Below, in pieces: positions 15,308-25,920 of a stretch of 64,000 nucleotides of DNA. Made by a program: the position numbers and the translations under genes. Source of the stretch: Betaproteobacteria bacterium HGW-Betaproteobacteria-9 (lineage in GTDB: Bacteria > Pseudomonadota > Gammaproteobacteria > Burkholderiales > Burkholderiaceae_C); contig PHCC01000003.1 of NCBI GenBank assembly GCA_002842215.1, positions 186,001 to 250,000 of the forward strand, read 5' to 3'. Under the pieces are notes generated by a model. The model ran no database searches, was not told the origin of the DNA, and saw nothing but the letters and a program-made list of their open reading frames with translations. Each line of letters begins with the position of its first letter. Position 1 is the stretch's first letter.

Positions 15308-16592
15308 ATGTCAACCGTTGAACTCGCTCTCTGGTCGTTCCCCATCCTGCTGTTCATGATCTTCATCCGGCTGCCCATCGGGCTGTCGATGCTGGTGTGT
15401 GGACTGGGCGGTGCCTGGATGGTCTATGGGTCGGTGGACCCGATCCTGAACCAGCTCAAGCAGGTGACTTACAGCACCTTCTCGAACTACAACCTGTCGG
15501 TCATCCCGCTGTTCCTGCTCATGGGGCAGTTCGCTGCGCTGGGCGGCCTGTCGCAGGCGCTGTTCAAGGCGGCTGGCCATGGCTGCGGTGGGCGCCTGTG
15601 CCGGCTTCGGCGCCATCTGCGGCTCCTCGCTGGCCACGGCGGCGACGATGGGCCAGGTGGCCCTGCCTGAACTCAAGCGCGCGGGTTACGCCGGTGGCAT
15701 CTCCACCGCCTGCCTGGCCGCGGGCGGCACGCTGGGCATCCTGATCCCGCCGTCTGTGGTGCTGGTGATCTACGCCATTCTGACCGAGCAGAACATCGCC
15801 AAGCTGTTCCTGGCGGCTTTCGTGCCCGGCATCCTGGCCGCTGTGGGCTACATGATCGTGATCGCGATCTATGCGCGGCTCAAGCCGCATGAAGTGGGCT
15901 CCATGGCGCCCATGCCCATGAAGGACCGCTGGATCGCCACCGTCAAGGTGTGGCCGGTGATGGTGATCTTCATCGCCGTGGTCGGCGGCATCTACACCGG
16001 CCTGTTCACACCGACCGAGGGTGCAGCCATTGGCGCGTTCGGCACCGGCCTCTCGGCCTGGTTCAGCGGCGGTCTCAACCGCAAGACCCTGCTGGGCGCG
16101 GTGCTGGGCACCGCGATCGCCACCGGCATGATCTTCATGATCGTGCTGGGCGCCGGCCTGTACAACACCTTCCTCGCCTTGTCGCAACTGCCGCAGGAAG
16201 CCGCGAGCATGGTGTCGGGCTGGGGTGTGAGCCCCATCTTGGTGCTGATCGCTATTTTGTTGCTGTACGTGATCCTGGGCTGTTTCATGGACTCGCTGTC
16301 CATGATCCTGCTGACCATTCCGGTGTTTTTCCCCATCGTGACCGCGCTCGACTTCGGCCTGCCGCCCGAGGAGTTCGCCATCTGGTTCGGCATCCTGGTG
16401 CTGATCGTGGTGGAGGTGGGGCTGATCACGCCGCCGGTGGGCATGAACCTGTTCGTCATCAACTCGATGGCGCGCGACACACCGATCACGCAAACCTACC
16501 GCGCCATCCTGCCGTTCGTGACCAGTGACTTCATCCGCACCGCGATCCTGGTGGCCTTCCCCGGCATCACGCTGTTTGTGCTGCGGCTGTGA
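15308..16592 (+). pseudogene. TRAP transporter large subunit DctM, broken by internal deletion
   Basis: The first frame runs from MSTVELALWSFPILLF to LGGLSQALFKAA at about 15574 and then leaves the family pattern. The family sequence resumes in another frame at LAMAAVGACAGFGAICGSS (from about 15573) and continues to the normal C-terminus LFVLRL at 16592. About ten residues that normally link these blocks (a LGHxxGG-type segment) are missing, so roughly 30 nt, not a multiple of three, have been lost. The first frame stops at 15670. Unless this is a sequence error, no full-length DctM can be made and the permease is inactive. I see no slippery heptamer that would suggest programmed frameshifting. 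Confidence 0.8.
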
Positions 16593-16624
16593 AGACCGGT
16601 TATCGAAAGCCTGCATAGCTGAAT

Positions 16625-16653
16625 GGGCCTGCGAGCAATTGCAGGCCCTTTTT
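16625..16653 (+). terminator. Rho-independent terminator after dctM
   Basis: The stem GGGCCTGC / GCAGGCCC with an 8-nt loop is followed by five T residues, closing the TRAP unit. The 10-mer CATAGCTGAA just before it also occurs in the blocks at 12007 and 13359. Confidence 0.85.
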
Positions 16654-16709
16654 CTGGGCGCTACATTGGGGCGGCTTTTGCGATCGACACCCCGGAACAG
16701 GAGACCTGC

Positions 16710-17699
16710 ATGAACCTCAAAACCTTGTTTTCCCGGCGCACCGTGATGGTTTCCGCCTTCGCTCTGGGCGCTTTTGGCCTGGCGACACCCGCGATGGCAC
16801 AGGCCTTCCCCAGCAAACCGCTGCGCATCGTGGTGCCGTTCGCCGCCGGGGGGGCCGGTGACCTCACGGCCCGCATCGTGGGCGCGGCCTTGAGCCAGTC
16901 GCTGGGCCAGCCGGTCACCATCGAAAACCGCCCCGGCGCCGGAGGGGTGGTGGCCGCCAGCACGGTGGCGCGTGCCGAGCCCGACGGCCACACCCTGTTC
17001 CTCATGTCCAACGGCACCGCCGTGACCGCCAGCCTGTACAAGAGCCTGCCCTACGACACGCTCAAGGACTTCACACCCGTCTCCACGCTGGGCACCTTCG
17101 ACCTGGCGGTGCTGGTGCCGGCCGACTCGCCTCACAAGACCCTGGGTGATCTGGTCGCGTTCGCCAAGGCCCATCCCAACAAGCTCAACATCGGCAGCAT
17201 CAACATCGGCAGCACGCAGAACCTGGCGGCCGAGCTGTTCAAGTCCAGCGCCGACATGGAAGCGCAGATCGTGCCTTTCAACGGCACGCCGAACCTGGTC
17301 GGTGCCTTGCGTGGCAAGCAGGTGGATGCCGCCGTCGAGATCCTCGGCCCGGCACTGACGCAGATCCAGGCCGGCGCCTTCCGCGCGCTCGCGGTCACCG
17401 GCCAGAAACGTTCCACCGTGCTGCCCGAGGTGCCGACCGCCGTCGAGCAGGGCGTGAAGGGTTTTGTGGCCTCGTCGTGGAATGCATTGGCCGTGCCCTC
17501 GAAAACGCCGAGCGATGTGGTGGCGCGCCTGAACAAGGACATCAACGCCGCGCTGGCGAAACCCGACGTGCGCAAGAAGCTGGCCGATCTGAACATCGAC
17601 CCTGATGGCAGCACGCCCGAGCAGGCGGCTGAACTGCTGGCCGCTGACATCAAACGCTGGGGCGCGGTGATTCAGCGCGCAAACATCCCGAAACAATGA
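16710..17699 (+). CDS. Bug/TctC-family periplasmic binding protein
   Basis: A 329-residue protein with a Sec signal peptide (cleavage near TPAMA/QA) and the Bug family pattern: FPSKPLRIVVPFAAGGAGDL at the N-terminus, IENRPGAGGVVAA, and a central GSINIGSTQNLAAELFK ligand loop. AGGAGA lies just before the start MNLKTLFSRR. Bug proteins bind carboxylates and amino acids and are expanded in Burkholderiales; most have no linked TctAB permease, and none is seen here. It is followed closely by a dehydrogenase gene and an AEC transporter gene, which suggests one unit feeding the neighbouring protocatechuate pathway. Confidence 0.88.
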   Translation: MNLKTLFSRRTVMVSAFALGAFGLATPAMAQAFPSKPLRIVVPFAAGGAGDLTARIVGAALSQSLGQPVTIENRPGAGGVVAASTVARAEPDGHTLFLMSNGTAVTASLYKSLPYDTLKDFTPVSTLGTFDLAVLVPADSPHKTLGDLVAFAKAHPNKLNIGSINIGSTQNLAAELFKSSADMEAQIVPFNGTPNLVGALRGKQVDAAVEILGPALTQIQAGAFRALAVTGQKRSTVLPEVPTAVEQGVKGFVASSWNALAVPSKTPSDVVARLNKDINAALAKPDVRKKLADLNIDPDGSTPEQAAELLAADIKRWGAVIQRANIPKQ

Positions 17700-17712
17700 G
17701 AGAGGACGGCAC

Positions 17713-18621
17713 ATGGACATCCTGCCAGTGGACGCGCTGCGTATTGGACTGATCGGCTACGGAGAGGTGGGCCGCATCTTCGGCGCTGGCCTCAACGCGG
17801 CCGCTGCCTGGGACCTCAAGTTCGCCGATCCGGCGCAGCGCGACGAGCCGCTGGCGCATGCTGCTGCGCAAGGCATTGAGGCCTGCGACGGTGTGGCCAG
17901 CCTGTGTGCCCGGTCCACGCTGGTGATCTCGGCCGTGACCGCGTCTAGCACGCTGGCCGTGGCGCAGGCCGCTGCCGCCCAGATCCGGCCCGGCTGCTTT
18001 TTCCTCGATCTCAACTCCGCATCGCCCGGCACCAAGCAGCGGGCCGCCGCCCTGATCGAAGCGGCGGGCGCGTTTTACGTCGAAGCCGGCGTCATGACCT
18101 CGGTGCCGCCCTATGGCATCCGCGTGCCCATGTTGCTGGGCGGTCCGCACGCGGCGCACCTGTTGCCGGTGCTGGCCGAACTGGGCATGGACGCCAAAGT
18201 GGCCAGCGAGCAGCTGGGCATCGCCTCGGCCACCAAGATGTGCCGCAGCGTGATGATCAAGGGGCTGGAGGCGCTGGTGATCGAGAGCTACGCCACGGCG
18301 CGCCACCACGGCGTCGAAGACGCCATGATCGCCACGCTGCAAGAGACCTTTCCTTCGATCGACTGGCAGAAGCAGGGCAGCTATTTCTTCAGCCGCGTGG
18401 CGCAGCACGGCAAGCGCCGCGCCGAAGAGATGCGCGAGGTGGCCAACACCGTGCGCGAGGCCGGCTTCGAGCCCTTCATGGCCGCGGCCATTGCGCAGAA
18501 ACACGACTGGATGGCCGCGCAGTCGCGCGCCGGGCATTTCGCCGGCCTGGGTCAGAACCCGCCGTGGCAGGCCTTTGCCGACCGCCTGCTGGCGACGCGT
18601 CCTGCCGCCAACGACGCATAA
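17713..18621 (+). CDS. NAD(P)-dependent beta-hydroxyacid dehydrogenase-like protein with DUF1932 C-terminus
   Basis: A 302-residue cytosolic oxidoreductase. The Rossmann motif is IGLIGYGEVGRIFGAG (residues 11-26). The middle has FLDLNSASPGTKQRAA and GVMTSVPPYG, as in 6-phosphogluconate/3-hydroxyisobutyrate dehydrogenase relatives, and the C-terminal helical part resembles DUF1932 (KMCRSVMIKGLEAL, with the conserved Lys). It starts 13 nt after the Bug gene and ends 14 nt before the AEC transporter. The substrate is unknown; its place beside the lig operon suggests a hydroxy- or oxo-acid intermediate of aromatic degradation. Confidence 0.82.
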   Translation: MDILPVDALRIGLIGYGEVGRIFGAGLNAAAAWDLKFADPAQRDEPLAHAAAQGIEACDGVASLCARSTLVISAVTASSTLAVAQAAAAQIRPGCFFLDLNSASPGTKQRAAALIEAAGAFYVEAGVMTSVPPYGIRVPMLLGGPHAAHLLPVLAELGMDAKVASEQLGIASATKMCRSVMIKGLEALVIESYATARHHGVEDAMIATLQETFPSIDWQKQGSYFFSRVAQHGKRRAEEMREVANTVREAGFEPFMAAAIAQKHDWMAAQSRAGHFAGLGQNPPWQAFADRLLATRPAANDA

Positions 18622-18635
18622 AGCCCCTTTCACAC

Positions 18636-19610
18636 ATGCTCGACATCCTGGCCATCACCGGCCCGATCTACCTCTGTATCGCGGCCGGTTATGCCAGCGT
18701 GCGCTGGAACCTGTTCACCAAGGCCGACATGCGCGTCTTCGGCAAGTTCGTGATCCAGATCGCGTTGCCCGCGCTGCTGTTCAACGCGCTCGCTTCGCGC
18801 CCGCTCGGCGAGGTGGTGCACCCGGGTTACCTGCTGGCGTTCGCCGCCGGTTCGCTGGCGCTGATCGGGTTGGCGCTGTGGTTCGCGCGCACCGTGCTGC
18901 GCAAGCGCCTGACCGAGAGCGCGTATGTGGCCATGGGCATGACCTGCTCCAACAGCGGCTATGTGGGCTACCCCGTGATGCTGCTGCTGTTCGGGCCGCT
19001 GGGCGGCGTGATCCTGGCGCTCAACCTGATCGTGGAAAACCTCATCAAGCTGCCACTGCTGTTCACGCTGGCCGACGCGGGCGCGCACGAAGGCGAGCGG
19101 CCTTCGCTGCTGCAGGCGTTGAAGCAGACCGGCGAGCGCCTGGTGCGCAACCCCATGATCGTCGCCATCTTCGCCGGCTTCGTGGTGGCCTTGCTGGGCT
19201 GGCAGCTGCCCGCGGTGATCACGCGAACCGTGACCCTGTTTTCGGCCGCGAGCAGCGGCATGGCGCTGTTCATCATCGGTGGCACGCTGGTGGGCCTGCA
19301 GGTCAAGGGCATGCGCCGCCAGGTGTCGCTGATCGCCGTGGGCAAGCTGCTGCTGCACCCGCTGGCGGTGTTCGCCGCCGTCTCGCTCTTGCCGCTGTTG
19401 GGGCTGCCTGCCGTTGACGGCGATCTGCGCACCGCGGCCGTGCTCTCGGCCGCCATGCCCATGCTGGGCATCTATTCCATCCTGGCGCAGCGCCACGGCT
19501 TTGAGGGGTTCACCGCGGCGGCGCTACTGGCCACCACGGCCGCCTCATTCTTCTCGCTCAGCGCCATCCTCTGGCTGATGCGCCACAGTGCGGGCTGGCT
19601 AGCTGGATGA
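18636..19610 (+). CDS. AEC (auxin efflux carrier) family transporter
   Basis: A 324-residue membrane protein with about ten hydrophobic helices in the inverted-repeat arrangement of the AEC/BASS superfamily. Typical features are FVIQIALPALLFNALASRP in helix 2 and the GMTCSNSGYVGYPV crossover motif around residues 88-101, where the transport-site Asn lies. Bacterial AEC proteins export or import carboxylates such as malate or aromatic acids. Its 3' end overlaps the converging LysR gene by 12 nt. Being just upstream of the lig operon it may carry protocatechuate or a pathway acid, but this is inference. Confidence 0.82.
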   Translation: MLDILAITGPIYLCIAAGYASVRWNLFTKADMRVFGKFVIQIALPALLFNALASRPLGEVVHPGYLLAFAAGSLALIGLALWFARTVLRKRLTESAYVAMGMTCSNSGYVGYPVMLLLFGPLGGVILALNLIVENLIKLPLLFTLADAGAHEGERPSLLQALKQTGERLVRNPMIVAIFAGFVVALLGWQLPAVITRTVTLFSAASSGMALFIIGGTLVGLQVKGMRRQVSLIAVGKLLLHPLAVFAAVSLLPLLGLPAVDGDLRTAAVLSAAMPMLGIYSILAQRHGFEGFTAAALLATTAASFFSLSAILWLMRHSAGWLAG

Positions 19611-20507
19611 ATGGATCGCGTCCAGCGTCTGGCGGATCAGGTTGAGTGTGGTCTGCTGCGTGAGCGTGGCGGGGCGCAGCGAGCTGGTGGCCAGACACAG
19701 GCGGGTGCGCAGCGGCGGCTGGACCGAGCGCGTGCGGTAGGCCGACGGCCGGATCGAGCTGGCCACCGCGTTGCGCGAGAGCAGGGCAGCGCCCGCGCCG
19801 TCGGCCACCAGGTCCAGGATGGCGGACACGCCGTCGATCTCCAGCGCCACCATTGGCCTGCAACCGATGTTGGCCATTTCGGATTCCACGTGCATGCGCA
19901 AGGCGTTGGGCCGGCTCGGGATCACCAGCGGCAACTTCGCCACCTCGGCCAGTGACACGGGGGGCGGGGGCGGCTCTTCGGCCAGTCCGGCCGGGCGGGG
20001 TTCCACCAGCAGCAACTCTTCGTCCTGCAGCGGCGAGATGTCGATCTCCGGCGCGGGCTGGGCGTTGTAGAGCACGGCGATGTCCAGCCGCCCGGTCGCC
20101 AGCCATTCCTGCATGGTGGCCGACAGACCTTCGCTGATCGACAGGCTGGCTTCGGGCAGCTGGGCGCGAAAGGCGCGCGTGAGCGGCACCGTGAGCACCC
20201 GCGCCAGACTGGGCGGCAGACCGATGGCCACGCGCCCGGCCAGCGCACCGCGCACCCGGCCCAGCTCTTCGCGCGCCCGCTCCACCTGATGCAGGATGCC
20301 GCGGCCGTGTTCCAGCAGCAGCTTGCCGGCTTCGGTGGGTGTGGCGCCGCGGCCGTTGCGCACCAGCAGGTTCTGGCGCAACTCCACCTCCAGCAGGCGC
20401 ACCTGGCGCGAGAGGGCGGGTTGTGCCACGTCCAGCGCGAGCGAGGCTTTGGTGAAGCTGCCCAGCTCGGCGACGCGCACGAAATATTCGAGTTGTTTGA
20501 GATCCAT
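19599..20507 (-). CDS. LysR-type regulator, probable regulator of the lig operon
   Basis: A 302-residue LysR protein. The N-terminal winged helix is MDLKQLEYFVRVAELGSFTK, then ALDVAQPALSRQVRLLE, with a linker helix and a periplasmic-binding-fold effector domain (VAIGLPPSLARVLTVPL, ADGAGAALLSRNAV). It is divergent from ligJ across a 156-bp intergenic region, the classic arrangement for a LysR activator of an aromatic operon. The effector is probably protocatechuate or a ring-cleavage product. An unusual EEPPPPPVS proline run sits in the effector domain. Confidence 0.88.
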   Translation of the reverse strand: MDLKQLEYFVRVAELGSFTKASLALDVAQPALSRQVRLLEVELRQNLLVRNGRGATPTEAGKLLLEHGRGILHQVERAREELGRVRGALAGRVAIGLPPSLARVLTVPLTRAFRAQLPEASLSISEGLSATMQEWLATGRLDIAVLYNAQPAPEIDISPLQDEELLLVEPRPAGLAEEPPPPPVSLAEVAKLPLVIPSRPNALRMHVESEMANIGCRPMVALEIDGVSAILDLVADGAGAALLSRNAVASSIRPSAYRTRSVQPPLRTRLCLATSSLRPATLTQQTTLNLIRQTLDAIHSSS

Positions 20508-20663
20508 GGCCTGTATTTCTGAGGAATAGCTCCATCATAGATATAGTTTTTTGTTCTAGCTGATAGCGCGCCGGGAGGCTGGTTTCGCAGCGTGGTGAAG
20601 TTCACAATCCGCCATTCAAAGCCCTGTCCGGCATGGGCCGCAACCGCATCTGGAACCTTCCGC
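20508..20663. promoter_or_regulatory. Divergent LysR/ligJ promoter region
   Basis: A short AT-rich tract in an otherwise GC-rich sequence, with ATAGATATAG and a run of six T near 20537-20553, lies between the LysR start and ligJ. TATAGT-like hexamers can be read on both strands. This is where the LysR protein would bind; I cannot fix the exact box. Confidence 0.45.
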
Positions 20664-21710
20664 ATGAGCCAGCAAAAGCCCCTCATCATCGACTGCCACG
20701 GCCACTACACCACGGCACCCAAGGCGCTGGAGACCTGGCGCAACGCGCAGATCGCCGGTATCAAGGACCCGGCTTCGATGCCGAAGGTGTCGGACCTGAA
20801 GATCAGCGACGACGAACTGCGCGAGTCCATCGAGACCAACCAGCTGCGCCTGATGAAGGAACGTGGTTCGGACCTCACCATCTTCTCGCCGCGCGCCAGC
20901 TTCATGGCCCACCACATCGGCGACTTCAACATCAGCTCCACCTGGGCCGCGATCTGCAACGAGCTCTGCTACCGCGTGAGCCAGCTGTTCCCCGACAACT
21001 TCATCCCCGCCGCCATGCTGCCGCAGAGCCCGGGCGTGGACCCTGCGACCTGCATCCCCGAGCTGGAGCGCTGCGTCAAGGAATACGGCAACGTTGGCAT
21101 CAACCTGAACCCCGATCCTTCGGGCGGTCACTGGACCAGCCCGCCCCTGAGCGACAAGGCCTGGTACCCGATCTACGAAAAGATGGTCGAGTACGACATC
21201 CCGGCCATGGTGCACGTGTCCACCAGTTGCAACGCCTGCTTCCACACCACCGGCGCCCACTACCTGAACGCCGACACCACGGCTTTCATGCAGTGCCTGA
21301 CCAGCGACCTGTTCAAGGACTTCCCGACGCTCAAGTTCATCATCCCGCACGGCGGCGGCGCGGTGCCCTACCACTGGGGCCGTTTCCGTGGCCTGGCGCA
21401 GGAGCTGAAGAAGCCGCTGCTGAAAGACCACCTGCTGAACAACATCTTCTTCGACACCTGCGTCTACCACCAGCCGGGTATCGATCTGCTGACCAAGGTG
21501 ATCCCGGTGGACAACATCCTGTTCGCTTCGGAAATGATTGGCGCCGTGCGCGGCATCGACCCCGAGACCGGCCACTACTACGACGACACCAAGCGCTACA
21601 TCGAAGCGAGCACCATCGTCGTGGGCGACGACCGCTACAAGGTGTACGAGGGGAACGCGCGGCGTGTGTTCCCGCGGCTCGATGCGGCATTGAAGGCCAA
21701 AGGCCGCTGA
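20664..21710 (+). CDS. ligJ: 4-oxalomesaconate hydratase
   Basis: A 348-residue amidohydrolase-superfamily lyase. It hydrates 4-oxalomesaconate to 4-carboxy-4-hydroxy-2-oxoadipate in the protocatechuate 4,5-cleavage pathway. Metal and catalytic positions: IIDCHGHYTT (His12, His14), FIIPHGGGAVPYHWGRFRG, and FASEMIGAVRG near the C-terminus. LNPDPSGGHWTSPPLSDKAW is typical of LigJ/PmdE. The start MSQQKPLIIDCHG is chosen because the longer frame lacks family similarity. It is the first gene of the ligJKIABC operon, opposite a LysR gene, matching Comamonas pmdE in position. Confidence 0.92.
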   Translation: MSQQKPLIIDCHGHYTTAPKALETWRNAQIAGIKDPASMPKVSDLKISDDELRESIETNQLRLMKERGSDLTIFSPRASFMAHHIGDFNISSTWAAICNELCYRVSQLFPDNFIPAAMLPQSPGVDPATCIPELERCVKEYGNVGINLNPDPSGGHWTSPPLSDKAWYPIYEKMVEYDIPAMVHVSTSCNACFHTTGAHYLNADTTAFMQCLTSDLFKDFPTLKFIIPHGGGAVPYHWGRFRGLAQELKKPLLKDHLLNNIFFDTCVYHQPGIDLLTKVIPVDNILFASEMIGAVRGIDPETGHYYDDTKRYIEASTIVVGDDRYKVYEGNARRVFPRLDAALKAKGR

Positions 21711-21716
21711 CTTTCT

Positions 21717-21800
21717 CCTTCCCCCTCTGGGGGAAGGCAGGGATGGGGGCAGGCGCAACGCGAGCCCCCACCCAACCCTCCCCCAGAGGGGGAGGGCTCC
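21717..21800. repeat. Large imperfect hairpin between ligJ and ligK
   Basis: Two self-complementary arms, centred on CCCCCTCTGGGGG and CCCCCAGAGGGGG, are also complementary to each other around a GGGGGC-N13-GCCCCC core. This is a type of GC-rich intergenic hairpin often dispersed in proteobacterial genomes. There is no T run, so it is more likely a processing or stability element within the operon than a terminator. Confidence 0.55.
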
Positions 21801-21821
21801 ATACAAACCAAGGAGATCAAC

Positions 21822-22505
21822 ATGTACGAACTCGGCGTCGTTTACCGCAACATCACCCGAGCCGACCGCGCTGCGGCCGACGGCCTGGCCGCGCTGGGCT
21901 CGGCCACCGTGCACGAGGCCATGGGCCGTGTCGGCTTGTTGAAACCCTACATGCGCCCGATCCAGACCGGCGTGCAGGTGTCCGGCACGGCCATCACCGT
22001 GCTGCTGCAGCCCGGTGACAACTGGATGATGCATGTGGCGGCGGAGCAGATCCAGCCCGGCGACATCGTTGTCGCGACCGTCACGGCCGAGTGCAGCGAC
22101 GGCTATTTCGGCGACCTGCTGGCCACCAGCTTCCAAGCGCGCGGCGCCCGTGGCCTGATCATTGACGCCGGCGTGCGCGACGTGAAGACGCTCAAGGAAA
22201 TGAACTTCCCGGTGTGGTCCAAGACGATCTCTTCCAAGGGCACCATCAAGGCCACGCTGGGCTCGGTGAACATCCCCATCGTCTGCGCCGGCATGCTGGT
22301 GACGCCCGGCGACGTGGTCGTGGCCGACGACGATGGTGTGGTCTGCGTGCCCGCGGCGCGTGCGGCGGAAACGCTGGCGGCTGCCATCAAGCGCGAGAGC
22401 TTCGAAGGCGAGAAGCGCGACAAGCTGGCCTCGGGTGTGTTGGGCCTGGACATGTACAAGATGCGCGAGCCTCTCGCTGCAGCTGGCCTCAAGTACATCG
22501 ACTGA
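21822..22505 (+). CDS. ligK: 4-carboxy-4-hydroxy-2-oxoadipate aldolase / HMG aldolase
   Basis: A 227-residue RraA-fold class II aldolase that splits 4-carboxy-4-hydroxy-2-oxoadipate into pyruvate and oxaloacetate, the last step of the 4,5-cleavage route. Visible motifs are [15 protein letters not shown], the substrate/metal loop [17 protein letters not shown] and [21 protein letters not shown] is ideally spaced before the ATG. It corresponds to Comamonas pmdF and lies between ligJ and ligI, separated from ligJ by a hairpin repeat. Confidence 0.92.
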   Translation: MYELGVVYRNITRADRAAADGLAALGSATVHEAMGRVGLLKPYMRPIQTGVQVSGTAITVLLQPGDNWMMHVAAEQIQPGDIVVATVTAECSDGYFGDLLATSFQARGARGLIIDAGVRDVKTLKEMNFPVWSKTISSKGTIKATLGSVNIPIVCAGMLVTPGDVVVADDDGVVCVPAARAAETLAAAIKRESFEGEKRDKLASGVLGLDMYKMREPLAAAGLKYID

Positions 22506-22549
22506 ATTTTCTCCGCCTCCGCTGCAAGCGAACTGTTTGAAAGCCCTTC

Positions 22550-23482
22550 ATGAGCAAACCGACTTCCGGTGACTTCACCAAGACCGCCGGCTGGATGGAC
22601 TGGTACACCGGCCCGTCCAAGCCCACCTTCCAGCTGCCCGCGGGCGCGGTGGACGCGCACTGCCACGTGTTCGGCCCGGGGGCAGAGTTCCCTTATGCAC
22701 CCGAGCGCAAGTACACGCCCTGCGACGCATCGAAGCACGAGCTGTACGCATTGCGCGACCACCTCGGTTTTGCCCGCAACGTGGTGGTGCAGGCCACCTG
22801 CCACGGGGCGGACAACCGCGCCATGGTCGACGCACTGGTCAGCAGCGGGGGCAAGGCGCGTGGCGTCGCCACGGTCAAGCGCAGCGTGAGCGACGCCGAG
22901 ATTCAGGCCATGCACGACGCTGGTGTGCGTGGCGTGCGCTTCAACTTCGTCAAGCGCCTGGTGGACTTCACGCCCAAGGACGAGCTGCTGGAGATCGCCG
23001 GCCGCATCGCCAAGTGGGGCTGGCACGTCGTCATCTATTTCGAGGCGGTGGACCTGCCCGAGCTGTGGGACTTCTTCACCGCGCTGCCCACCACCGTGGT
23101 GGTGGACCACATGGGCCGCCCCGATGTGTCGCTGCCGGTGGACGGCCCGCAGTTCGCGCTGTTCGAAAAGTTCATGCGCGAACACAGCAACGTGTGGAGC
23201 AAGGTCAGTTGCCCCGAGCGCCTGTCCGTCACCGGCCCCAAGGCCCTGAACGGCGAGCAGAACGCTTACGCCGACGTGATTCCGTTTGCGAAACGCATCG
23301 TCGAGCAGTTCCCCGACCGCGTGCTCTGGGGCACCGATTGGCCACACCCGAACCTGAAAGACCACATGCCCGACGACGGCCTGCTGGTGGACTTCATCCC
23401 GCACATTGCACCGACTGCGGAACTGCAGCAGAAGCTGCTGGTCACCAATCCCATGAAGCTCTACTGGCCCGAGGAGGTCTGA
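22550..23482 (+). CDS. ligI: 2-pyrone-4,6-dicarboxylate hydrolase
   Basis: A 310-residue amidohydrolase that opens 2-pyrone-4,6-dicarboxylate to 4-oxalomesaconate. Family features are GAVDAHCHVFGPGAEFPY near residue 27, the residues KYTPCDAS that contact the pyrone, VVDHMGRPDVS and the C-terminal catalytic aspartate in VLWGTDWPHPN. Unlike most amidohydrolases, LigI works without a metal. It is 2 nt from ligA and corresponds to pmdD. All lig genes here have very short gaps, consistent with one transcript. Confidence 0.93.
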   Translation: MSKPTSGDFTKTAGWMDWYTGPSKPTFQLPAGAVDAHCHVFGPGAEFPYAPERKYTPCDASKHELYALRDHLGFARNVVVQATCHGADNRAMVDALVSSGGKARGVATVKRSVSDAEIQAMHDAGVRGVRFNFVKRLVDFTPKDELLEIAGRIAKWGWHVVIYFEAVDLPELWDFFTALPTTVVVDHMGRPDVSLPVDGPQFALFEKFMREHSNVWSKVSCPERLSVTGPKALNGEQNAYADVIPFAKRIVEQFPDRVLWGTDWPHPNLKDHMPDDGLLVDFIPHIAPTAELQQKLLVTNPMKLYWPEEV

Positions 23483-23483
23483 C

Positions 23484-24802
<1,319 letters not shown>

Positions 24803-24803
24803 C

Positions 24804-25754
24804 ATGACCATCAAAGTAGCCCTCGCCGGCGCCGGCGCCTTCGGCATCAAGCACCTGGACGGCATCAAGAACATCGACGGCGTTGAAGTCGTCTCGCTGA
24901 TCAGCCGCGATCTGGAGAAGACCAAGGAAGTCGCACACAAGTACGGCATCGGGCACGTCACCACCGACCTCGCCGACAGCCTGGCGCTGAAGGAAGTCGA
25001 CGCTGTGATCCTCTGCACGCCCACGCAGATGCACGCCGAACAGACGCTCGCCTGCCTGAAGGCCGGCAAACACGTGCAGGTGGAGATTCCCCTCGCCGAC
25101 AACCTCAAGGGTGCCGAAGAAGTGGTGGCGCTGCAGAAGCAGACCGGTCTGGTGGCGATGTGCGGTCACACCCGCCGCTTCAACCCCAGCCACCAGTACG
25201 TGAACCAGGAAATCACGGCCGGCCGGTTCAACATCCAGCAGATGGACGTGCAGACCTACTTCTTCCGCCGCACCAACACCAACGCGCTGGGCCAGGCCCG
25301 CAGCTGGACCGACCACCTGCTGTGGCACCACGCCGCCCACACCGTGGACCTGTTCGCCTACCAGTGCAACAGCCCCATCGTGATGGCCAACGCCATCCAG
25401 GGCCCGATCCACCCGGTGCTGGGCATCGCCATGGACATGAGCATCCAGCTCAAGGCCGCCAACGGCGCCATCTGCACGCTGAGCCTCTCGTTCAACAACG
25501 ACGGACCGCTGGGCACCTTCTTCCGCTACATCGGCGACACCGCGACCTACATCGCGCGCTACGACGACCTGTTCACCGGCAAGGAAGAGAAGATCGACGT
25601 GTCGAAGGTGGCCGTGTCCATGAACGGCATCGAGCTGCAGGACCGCGAGTTCTTCGCCGCCATCAAGGAAGGCCGCGAGCCGAACTCCAGCGTGGCCAAG
25701 GTGTTCAACTGCTACCAGGTGCTGCACAACCTGGAACAGCAACTGAAAGGATAA
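24804..25754 (+). CDS. ligC: 4-carboxy-2-hydroxymuconate-6-semialdehyde dehydrogenase
   Basis: A 316-residue Gfo/Idh/MocA-family NAD(P)-dependent enzyme. It oxidises the ring-cleavage hemiacetal to 2-pyrone-4,6-dicarboxylate. The Rossmann motif VALAGAGAFGIKHLDGI starts at residue 5, followed by AVILCTPTQMHAEQTLACL, KHVQVEIPLADN and MCGHTRRFNPSHQYV in the substrate domain. It starts one base after the ligB stop codon and ends the operon. It corresponds to pmdC. A dispersed repeat follows. Confidence 0.93.
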   Translation: MTIKVALAGAGAFGIKHLDGIKNIDGVEVVSLISRDLEKTKEVAHKYGIGHVTTDLADSLALKEVDAVILCTPTQMHAEQTLACLKAGKHVQVEIPLADNLKGAEEVVALQKQTGLVAMCGHTRRFNPSHQYVNQEITAGRFNIQQMDVQTYFFRRTNTNALGQARSWTDHLLWHHAAHTVDLFAYQCNSPIVMANAIQGPIHPVLGIAMDMSIQLKAANGAICTLSLSFNNDGPLGTFFRYIGDTATYIARYDDLFTGKEEKIDVSKVAVSMNGIELQDREFFAAIKEGREPNSSVAKVFNCYQVLHNLEQQLKG

Positions 25755-25756
25755 GC

Positions 25757-25841
25757 CCACCCCTGCGGCGCTGCGCGCCTTCCCCTCAAGGGGACGACGC
25801 CAGCGGCCCGGCAAAGCCGGTTCCGCGGCGTCACGGGGTGG
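25757..25841 (+). repeat. Dispersed GC-rich intergenic repeat, copy 2
   Basis: Same family as 2668-2754 (reverse orientation) and 44021-44105, with a CCCCTCAAGGGG hairpin and CCCGGCAAAGCCGG. It lies directly after the lig operon and may act as a transcription or mRNA 3'-end element. Confidence 0.65.
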
Positions 25842-25920
25842 AGCCACCTCGCGCCGAGGCATACCATTAACGGCTCCATCCTCACGGCTGGGGCCGTTTT
25901 CCATTTCAGGAGCTCACACC

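Noticed and set aside
15560-15600. Programmed frameshift to make DctM
   Set aside because: About ten conserved residues are missing as well as the frame being wrong, and there is no slippery heptamer. A simple slip would not restore the protein.
21717-21800. Terminator or attenuator inside the lig operon
   Set aside because: No T run follows, and the symmetric GC-rich design fits a dispersed intergenic repeat; ligK has its own good ribosome site and must be expressed for the pathway.
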